This document shows, one piece after another, positions 46,401 through 49,311 of a DNA stretch of 49,311 nucleotides; the stretch's first letter is position 1, and the number at the start of each line of letters is the position of its first letter. Under the pieces are notes generated by a model. That model was not told where the DNA came from, made no database searches, and saw only the letters and a list, made by a program, of their open reading frames with translations. The stretch is from Methylococcales bacterium (GTDB lineage Bacteria; Pseudomonadota; Gammaproteobacteria; Methylococcales; Methylomonadaceae). A program made the translations under genes and the position numbers. The DNA is taken from positions 1 through 49,311 of the forward strand of contig JAURYI010000125.1 of the NCBI GenBank assembly GCA_030654015.1, written 5' to 3'.

Positions 46401-47800
46401 ATAGTCTGGAATTACGTTTTATCCAACTCATCATGAGCTTGCCGATGGTCACGCACACCGCCACCGAAGCGGCATTAGTGGCGACGCACTTCGACACTGC
46501 CTTGACTGACTTGGAAAACTGGCTGACGCAATCGCCCAATCATCAACGCAGTCTGGCAACCGCAGGATTATTGCCTTTGCCGTTCCTGCTTGCCTATCGC
46601 ACAGGCAATCACGTTCAGCGATTAGCGCGTTATGGCGATAACGTCGCCGTACAGAGCAACGCCGTTGCCGTTGATAAGACACGCGCCAAGCTGAAAATGG
46701 TGGTGGTGTCACATCATTTCCATCGGCATTCGGTGTGGGATGTGATTACGCGCGGCTTATTGGTCAATATAGACCGCAACCGCTTTGAACTGGTGCTGTA
46801 TCATTTAGGTGGTCTCGAAGATCAGGAAACCGCGTTTGCCAAATCACTGGCAGATGTGTGGCGCGATACACAAACAGTCAGTGATGTACACGGCTGGCTA
46901 TCAGTGCTTGCCAATGATAAACCCGATGTAATTTTCTACCCTGAAATCGGCATGGATCCGATGTCCGCCCGTTTAGCCGCGCATCGACTCGCGCCGCTAC
47001 AAATAGCCAGCTGGGGACACCCGATTACCACGGGATTACCCGCTATAGACCTGTATTTTTCAGGCGACTTGCTGGAATCCGCCGATGCCGACAGCCATTA
47101 TCGTGAACGCCTGATACGCTTACCCAGCACAGGCTGTTGCACAACCCTGTTCAAGGTCACCCCTGAACCCCCGCCTGAACTGGCGGCACAACTGGCAACA
47201 CGGCAGGGAGTCAGTTTTATCATCCCGCAAACCGTCTACAAATTCGACCCTGCTGATGATGGACTGTATGCCGACATTGCCAGCGTAGTAGGCAACTGCA
47301 CGTTTATTTTATTGCGTGGTGGTGACAATGCGTGGGCAATGGATCAAGTGGTCAAGCGATTGGAGCAAACGTTTATAGATCGTGGTTTACATCCAGACCA
47401 ACATTTATTAATCATTCCGTGGCAATCGGTGGAAAAGTTTCAAACGCTACTGGATTTATGTGATGTGTATCTGGACTGCCCGTCATTTTCAGGCTACACC
47501 ACCGCATGGCAAGCCGCACACCGTGGCATACCGATAGTGACTTTGGAAGGGGAATTTATGCGCCAGCGATTAGCCGCAGGATTGTTGCGTAAAATCGGCA
47601 TCACCGACACCATTGCCCAATCGCGTGAGCAATATGTACAGTTAGCCGCCAAATTAGCCGATGAATGCCGCAATCCTGTACTGCGTAATGCGCGTCGCCA
47701 ACAACTCAAAACCGCCGCACCGAAAGCGGATAATGATGTCAGTGTGGTGCGGGCGTTTGAACAAACGGTGCTTGAAGCAGTCGCTAAAAAAAGCAACTAG
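34448..47800 (+). CDS. Giant TPR protein with four GT41 and three GT9-like glycosyltransferase domains
   Basis: 4,450 residues, no signal peptide or membrane helix, so cytoplasmic. Seven TPR blocks (about 45-48 repeats in all) each lead into a catalytic domain: GT41-1 (about residues 233-597), GT41-2 (895-1261), GT41-3 (1500-1864), a Pro-rich linker (1872-1998), GT9-1 (2215-2507), GT9-2 (2807-3099), GT9-3 (3409-3701) and divergent GT41-4 (4081-4445). GT41 = OGT/SPINDLY-type nucleotide-sugar:protein transferase; GT9-like domains show GEQGLGDTLHFCRYA and SVDTSVAHLAAAMGKP. An OGT-like His and Lys are kept in all GT41 copies (H246/K417, H908/K1079, H1513/K1684, H4094/K4265), but the HTT...D sugar-nucleotide motif is intact only in copies 2 and 3. 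Ordinary family members carry one catalytic domain and are 600-800 residues. Probably protein O- or N-glycosylation, target unknown. Confidence 0.85.
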   Translation: MHTQKNAQPNTVAICSPSDLFQQAFQLHQQGQLEQAEALYEALLKTEPQHIDALHFSGVLANQCGQAQRAVDLISQSLAINANNAAAHSNLGLALHELKRFEAAIASYDRALAINPNHADAHFNRGHALRELKRFPEAIASYEQALAIKPNLDFILGTWLYLKMNLCAWDGFAEQLNALTQGIERGEKMVIPFSLLAMSSSLAAQKHAAEIYTTAKHPSAPRLPLPAKHTHQKIKLGYFSSDFRQHPVSYLTAELFERHDRSRFEIIAFSFHAADVKDAMRLRLEAAFDQFHDVSQQSDQQIVDLARQLEIDIAIDLNGCTDGCRTDIFAMRAAPVQVNYLGYLGTMGADYIDYLLADSTLIPAEHQAGYSEKIAYLPHSFQVNDSTLAIADRVFTRTELGLPEQSFVFCCFNNQYKITPTVFDSWMRILHQVDGSVLWLLGANADVEHNLRQAALDKGIDANRLVFAQRVPMPEYLARHRCADLFLDTQPYNAGATASAALWAGLPVLTCLGDTLSGRMGASLLHAIGLPELIARNPEEYEALAIQLATHPEQLSALKHRLAANRLSYPLFDTRLFTQHIEAAFQAMFNRYQADLAPEHIYVQAHDAPPVDANAFAQALSLHQQGQLAAAEQLYTAILHAQPQHSDALHFFGVLKNQQGQAQRAVELITRALDINPNNAAAHSNLGLALHTIKRFDDAIASYDRALAIKPNAEAYYNRGNALLAIYRYEATLADYEAALAIKPDYIEALSNRGIVLRNLSRFDEALSNYQLILTIKPDSAEAEHGCGVILQDLKRFDEAIVHYDRALALKPDLAFILGTRLYLKRMICDWRDMQSYLAELMSSIARGEQAAIPFSVLAMTDSLAVQKKSAEIYTEALHPYSSLLPPIIKYKHKKIRLGYFSADFHRHATAYLMAELFERHDRERFELIAFSFGTVNDKNEMRLRLEAGFDQFHEVSQQSDEQIARLARQLEIDIAIDLKGFTQDYRATIFALRTAPIQVSYLGYPGTMGADYMDYLIADKVLIPEAYQPYYTEKIVYLPDSYQVNDSTRDIADKAFTRAELGLPEQSFVFCCFNNNYKITPEVFNSWMRIMRRIDDSVLWLLEDNSDVVKNLRREAQARGIAAERLIFAARMPLPEHLARHRLADLFLDTLPYNAHTTTSDALWAGLPVLTCMGEAFAARVAASLLSAVGLPELITSNLEDYETLAIQLATHPEQLAALKQKLANNRLTCPLFDTARFTRHIESAYQTMYDRYQADLAPDHIYVTAQSDSVTPVMHTESLQRAHALHLSALLASQRGDWQQTVALINQSLAINPDNAAAYLDLGSAFQELQNFNQALASYDRALALKPDYVEAFYNRGNLFLDNQQFDKAVLSYDSALRLKPNDANALHNRGIALKNLQRYDEAVASYGQALAINPDTQFLFGDWLYLKMSVCNWDNLDRHLDELEQGIAQGKPLSVPFTVLAFSDSIALQKQVAVSYAATKYPSAPLLPLPPKHTHKKIKIGYFSADFYHHATAYLMAELFERHDKARFDIVAFSFSPVNHQDALRLRLENAFDRFINVSQQSDEQVVRLARQLEIDIAIDLKGYTEHSRPNIFAMRAAPIQVNYLGYPSTMGADYMDYLLADTVLIPDKYQAYYSEKIAYLPHSYQVNDAKRVIANKTFTRAELGLPAHGIVFCCFNSNYKITPAVFDRWMRILHEVDGSVLWLLEDNASAVNHLHKEASACGIDPKRLCFAKRMTLAEHLARHRIADLFLDTSPCNAHTTASDALWAGLPVLTCIGDTFAGRVAASLLTAIGLPELITTNLEDYEALAIQLATHPKQLAALKQKLADNRLRYPLFDTALFTQHIEAAYQLMFTRYQADLTPEHIYVPAQAVSKQPPPEVNRTEVKRPPEPAKSSGLFAKLLTGITRRKHKAAENQQADESFTQAEANTFARAQRLHQQGQHAAAEILYEQLLKNQPHHPDLLRCLAALKKLHPQPPIPAPAPPQPAQSNAEQLLAHFNQGLEYQDANRLTDALNSYERVLAIDPHHVDALINRGNVLEDLNRFNDALASYDRAIAARPDYARAHSNRGNVLQSLQRFDEALASYDRALAIQPDYAVAFYNRGNTLQACKRPQDAIQSYQYALAIKPDFIQAVISLGNALHDDQRFDDALSSYDRALIIQPDHAEALYNRGNVLHDLNRYSDAIDSYNRALAIKPDDAGARWNASFCYLILGDFANGWKNYEARWQTDDFKKAARHFSAPQWSGDEALQGKTILLYGEQGLGDTLHFCRYAKLVAALGGRVILEVPKALLPLLAQLEGVEQVIAQGEPLPSFDFHSPLLSLPLAFKTRLDSIPADIPYLFSNPDKVQHWQAVLGAKTLPRVGVVWSGNAAHKNDHNRSIELHKLLPLFMLPCQFISLQKELSDADSALLAQQPRLHHYGAQLIDFSDTAALIELMDVVISVDTSVAHLAAAMGKPTWLLLANNQDWRWLLNRADSPWYPSVRLFRQTQRGNWQTVIAQVQHELGYLSGHNAAIETAQPSAAFQQAVELHQQGQLAQAEMLYQDILRTQPDNADVLHLLGVIAKQQGQAQTAIDLISQSLKINPDNSSAHSNIGLAFQALNRFDEALSSYHRALELNPDHADALFNQGITLQCLNRSEDALASYDRALTVQPDNAETLFNRGVVLQSLKRLEEALASYHRALIIKPDYAQALYGRGIVLSELERFNDALASYDGALAIKPDYVEALSNRGGVLSSLNRFAEALDSYDSALRVRPDDVPALYNRGNVLQDLTRYQEAIDSYNRALIIQPDYAEAHWNAGFCSLLLGDFDNGWQQHEWRWQTDHLKDYVRDFAQPLWLGDTSLQGKTILLHSEQGLGDTVQFCRYAKQVAELGGRVILEVQKPLARLLSHLEGVEQLIVQGDALPAFDFHCPLLSLPLAFKTQLDSIPADTPYLFSAADKVTHWQALLGEKTLPRIGVVWSGSSTHKNDHHRSLPLHELLPLFTTHCQFISLQKELRDADNALLAQQPLLQHYGAQLHDFTDTAALIELMDVVISVDTSVAHLAAAMGKPTWILLADNQDWRWLLNRADSPWYPSVRLFRQTQRGDWQAVIQQVQHALSQLPNYPTDHLNTVEETTPPSTEAVDALINQGNDLEDIGQFDRALACYDRALSLNPDYARAHSNRGNVLQLLQRFTDALISYDRALAVRPDYAEAFFNRGNALRALHRFDEALSSYDKALAIKPEFILALIGRGVVLQDLKRFADALACYDRVLAMQPDYAEAHYNRGNVLQELKRFEDALAAYDAALNINPEYVEALGNRGLTLHSLKRFDDALTTYNRALAIQPNNAETHSNRGDVLRDLERYDEAFISYDRALTIKPDHVDTLFNRGAMLRDLKRYDEAIASYDRVLMLKPDHADAHHNQSLCQLLLGDFANGWRNYEWRWQTEQMREHKRTFTQPLWQGEPSLAGKTILLYGEQGYGDTLQFCRYAQHVKALGATVLLEVPPALHTLLHSLQGVDVLLNKGEPLPDFDYHCPLLSLPLAFNTDSASIPAECRYIFSPAERVKKWQAILGNKTLPRIGVAWSGSSQHKNDHNRSIPFSQFKQLLNASAQFYSLQKDLRDDEAALLANCSDIRHFGDQLHDFSDTAALCELMDIIISVDTSVAHLAGAMGKPVWILLPYNPDWRWMLDREDSAWYPSTRLFRQPAPRDWQTVLDHVQKQLVGNAPVAEQSGAETDPDTFQHAMRLHQQGQLAAAEALYEDILRTQPQHIDALHFLGVLNNQQGQAQRAVELISQSLALYPDNAAAHCNLALALQSLQRLDDALACYDKVLALQPNSIDALSGHGIVLQMLNRFDEALLDYDRILAIDPHHAEALFGRANVLYKLKRLNDALISYDRSLAINPDSVEALYNQGLLLVELNRIDDAISNYQRALAIKPDYAEVHNNLGSLLTKQERYTEAASSYQHAIASKPDYMEAYCNLITLLKDQGRTTDAQATINEALAALPDSLELRFIQLIMSLPMVTHTATEAALVATHFDTALTDLENWLTQSPNHQRSLATAGLLPLPFLLAYRTGNHVQRLARYGDNVAVQSNAVAVDKTRAKLKMVVVSHHFHRHSVWDVITRGLLVNIDRNRFELVLYHLGGLEDQETAFAKSLADVWRDTQTVSDVHGWLSVLANDKPDVIFYPEIGMDPMSARLAAHRLAPLQIASWGHPITTGLPAIDLYFSGDLLESADADSHYRERLIRLPSTGCCTTLFKVTPEPPPELAAQLATRQGVSFIIPQTVYKFDPADDGLYADIASVVGNCTFILLRGGDNAWAMDQVVKRLEQTFIDRGLHPDQHLLIIPWQSVEKFQTLLDLCDVYLDCPSFSGYTTAWQAAHRGIPIVTLEGEFMRQRLAAGLLRKIGITDTIAQSREQYVQLAAKLADECRNPVLRNARRQQLKTAAPKADNDVSVVRAFEQTVLEAVAKKSN
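34505..40050 (+). repeat. Triplicated TPR-GT41 module
   Basis: Three consecutive copies of TPR block plus GT41 domain, starting near 34505, 36292 and 38280, about 1.8 kb each. Protein text is strongly alike (for example RLARQLEIDIAIDL...YLGY...MGADY.DYL.AD). The 20-base string CTGGCAATCCAGCTTGCCAC occurs unchanged at 36077, 38063 and 39878. Confidence 0.85.
40440..45550 (+). repeat. Triplicated TPR-GT9 module
   Basis: Three consecutive copies of a TPR block plus GT9-like domain, with the domains at about 41090-41970, 42866-43745 and 44672-45550. Copies 1 and 2 share a 55-base stretch that is identical (41841-41895 and 43617-43671) within a longer near-identical region; copy 3 is more diverged. 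Confidence 0.85.
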
Positions 47801-47852
47801 ACTATTCGGAGTACGCACCTCACTGCCATTAAGTTAGTAGAAGGCATATTGC

Positions 47853-47901
47853 TGTGGGAGTGGCTTTAGCCACGATCATCGTGGCTAAAGCCACTCCCAC
47901 A
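47853..47901. repeat. 49-base near-perfect palindrome between convergent genes
   Basis: Arms of 24 bases (47853-47876 and 47878-47901, beginning TGTGGGAGTGGCTTTAGCC) are exact reverse complements around a single C. It lies between the giant gene and ribB, which converge on it. It would form a long stem in either transcript. Looks like a dispersed REP/MITE-type element that may also terminate transcription. Confidence 0.85.
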
Positions 47902-47921
47902 ATTCAGTAAAGATCCTTAAC

Positions 47922-49028
47922 CTACACCCCAGAACCCAAATGCTCAGCCACTTCCAGCTCAAAACCCGATAAGCCGATGTATTTTTTCGGCGTACCCAAC
48001 ACTTTTAATTTATGCACACCCAAATCCGCCAAAATTCTCGCGCCTGTACCTGTGGTGCGCCAATCGACATCCGCCACTTGTGTGGATGTACAGCCGTTAT
48101 CTTCCAACTGATAGCCGTGAATCAATTCAGCCAACGCTTTATTATTTTCACTTTGACGAATCACCACCAGCACGCCGCGCCCTTCTTCGGCGATTTTCTG
48201 CATTGCAAGACGAATCGGCATATTGCAATCACTGCGCTGGGAAGAAAATACATCATCCAGCAAATTACGCGCATGAACCCGCACCAGCACAGGCTCATCA
48301 CCCGACACCTGCCCCATCACCAACGCCAGATGCAGATTATTGTCGTTGGTATCTTGATAAGCATACAAACGAAAATCGCCGAACTCGGTAGGATAGGCGC
48401 ACTCGCTGATACGCTCCAAGGTGTTTTCATGCTGAATGCGATAATGAATCAAATCGGCAATCGTGCCGATTTTTAAATTATGTTGGTCAGCAAAAATTTC
48501 CAAATCAGGACGACGCGCCATCGAACCATCTTCATTCAGAATTTCCACAATCACCGCCGCAGGTTCAGCCCCTGCCAAACGTGCCAAATCACAACCCGCT
48601 TCGGTATGCCCCGCACGATTCAACACCCCGCCCGCTTTTGCCATTAACGGAAAAATATGACCAGGTTGCACCAAATCATCGGCTTTCGCAGTCGGCGCAA
48701 CTGCCGCCAGAATAGTTTTCGCACGGTCGGCGGCTGAAATCCCCGTCGTCACCCCCGTCGCCGCTTCAATCGACACGGTAAAATTAGTCGAATGCGAACT
48801 TTTATTCTCATTAATCATCAACGGCAAATGCAGTTGCTGACAACGCTCCTGAGTTAACGTTAAACAAATCAGCCCGCGCCCATAACGCGCCATAAAATTA
48901 ACATCTTCGGGGCGGGTAAAACTCGCCGCCATCACTAAATCGCCTTCGTTCTCACGGTCTTCATCATCCATAATAATGACCATTTTGCCTAGGCGTAAAT
49001 CTTCTATAATTTCTTCGATTGTGTTCAT
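47922..49028 (-). CDS. ribB: DHBP synthase RibB with a degenerate GTP cyclohydrolase II-like domain
   Basis: 368 residues from the ATG at 49028; a start at 49088 would add an unlikely Cys-rich leader. Residues 1-200 are DHBP synthase: [58 protein letters not shown] and [16 protein letters not shown]. It turns ribulose-5-phosphate into the four-carbon unit of riboflavin. Residues 210-368 align with GTP cyclohydrolase II but the zinc cysteines are missing ([17 protein letters not shown] in place of HSECFTGDVLGSRRCDC), so this half should not cleave GTP. A separate intact ribA is at 32893. Confidence 0.93.
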   Translation of the reverse strand: MNTIEEIIEDLRLGKMVIIMDDEDRENEGDLVMAASFTRPEDVNFMARYGRGLICLTLTQERCQQLHLPLMINENKSSHSTNFTVSIEAATGVTTGISAADRAKTILAAVAPTAKADDLVQPGHIFPLMAKAGGVLNRAGHTEAGCDLARLAGAEPAAVIVEILNEDGSMARRPDLEIFADQHNLKIGTIADLIHYRIQHENTLERISECAYPTEFGDFRLYAYQDTNDNNLHLALVMGQVSGDEPVLVRVHARNLLDDVFSSQRSDCNMPIRLAMQKIAEEGRGVLVVIRQSENNKALAELIHGYQLEDNGCTSTQVADVDWRTTGTGARILADLGVHKLKVLGTPKKYIGLSGFELEVAEHLGSGV

Positions 49029-49171
49029 AAGTGTATTGTATTTTTGTGCCACGCACTGTGTGGGAAGACAGTTAAAGCAACGCGCCAACTGTTTTAAGAA
49101 AGGTTAATTTGTCGTAAATAGTTCAGTGACATCAATGGCTAAGTCGGAAAATAAAGAGGGTATCGCGCTTA

Positions 49172-49206
49172 TTGACATCCTCCCCCAGCTAAAGCAGGGG
49201 GATTCC
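49172..49206 (-). mobile_element. Right end of an IS200/IS605-type element
   Basis: A hairpin CCCCCAGCT/AGCAGGGGG (49182-49201) overlaps the tnpB stop codon, and the minus-strand sequence then reads AGGATGTCAA and ends. This is the usual right end of IS1341-like (tnpB-bearing) elements; the boundary would be near 49172. In this group the guide RNA scaffold comes from this end and the guide from the flank below it. Confidence 0.75.
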
Positions 49207-49311
49207 TACTGCTAGACGCTTATGCCCAAGCGCGAGAATATTCTTAGCCGCATTAATATCTCTATCATGCGTCGTGCCACACTCGGCACAAGTCCATTCT
49301 CTTATTCGCAA
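49189..49311 (-). CDS. tnpB: TnpB C-terminal end (partial, runs off the window)
   Basis: Last 40 codons, open to the window edge. [20 protein letters not shown] carries one CxxC of the zinc ribbon and the DRDxNAAxNI motif with the final RuvC Asp; it then reads [16 protein letters not shown]. This is the C-terminus of TnpB, the RNA-guided nuclease of IS200/IS605 elements. Whether the full gene is intact lies outside the window. Confidence 0.92.
   Translation of the reverse strand: MRIREWTCAECGTTHDRDINAAKNILALGHKRLAVGIPLL

Noticed and set aside
34448-47800. Many additional open frames on both strands inside the giant gene
   Set aside because: They are side effects of repetitive TPR coding sequence; none has a ribosome binding site or a recognisable domain.

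Overview
The window looks like a chromosome segment of a gammaproteobacterium of moderate GC. The full set of genes for a methanolan-type exopolysaccharide locus (EpsE/F/G/L family proteins), a MauG/CcpA-like dihaem protein, an orphan SoxYZ pair, a TfpX/TfpZ-type pilin accessory gene and a very large TPR/GT41 protein together suggest a methylotroph, perhaps a Methylococcales methanotroph. That placement is inference; no rRNA or methane oxidation gene is present to prove it.

Layout. 0.2-1.8 kb (minus): a small metal-handling cluster (HMA2-like protein, single-TM protein, cation-ATPase-type zinc ribbon, small membrane protein). 2.1-3.9 kb (plus): an ATP-grasp-like enzyme and mscL. 4.2-4.5 kb (minus): a paralogue of the single-TM protein. 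4.5-14.5 kb (minus): a tightly packed exopolysaccharide operon (priming transferase, EpsE, EpsF, EpsG, EpsL, Wzy-like, Wzx-like, GT4). 14.9-15.9 kb (plus): dihaem peroxidase with a strong terminator. 16-18.7 kb (minus): unknown membrane-anchored protein and ppx. 18.9-20.5 kb (plus): yadGH-type ABC exporter. 20.6-25.8 kb (minus): L,D-transpeptidase-like protein and a two-partner secretion pair whose TpsB signal peptide carries an in-frame stop. 26-28.2 kb (minus): thiD-thiE-soxY-soxZ. 28.2-31.5 kb (minus): pilA with a sigma-54 promoter and terminator, then a TfpZ-like protein and a GT-C/TPR membrane protein. 31.6-34.3 kb: moaC divergent from moaDE, ribA, a methyltransferase. 34.4-47.8 kb (plus): one open frame of 4,450 codons. 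47.9-49.0 kb (minus): ribB. 49.17-49.31 kb: the right end of an IS200/IS605-type element with the last codons of tnpB.

The most striking object is the 13.35-kb gene. It is built from seven TPR blocks, each followed by a glycosyltransferase domain: three GT41 (OGT/SPINDLY-like) domains, then three GT9-like (heptosyltransferase-fold) domains, then a fourth, divergent GT41 domain. Key GT41 residues are kept in the second and third copies but altered in the first and fourth. Long near-identical DNA stretches between copies point to recent internal duplication or gene conversion. It has no signal peptide, so it should act in the cytoplasm. The window also encodes plausible protein substrates (a TpsA adhesin, a type IV pilin), which makes a protein-glycosylation assembly line a reasonable but untested idea.

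Intergenic spaces carry several palindromic repeats (168-247, 4070-4093, 47853-47901). I found no rRNA, tRNA or CRISPR array.
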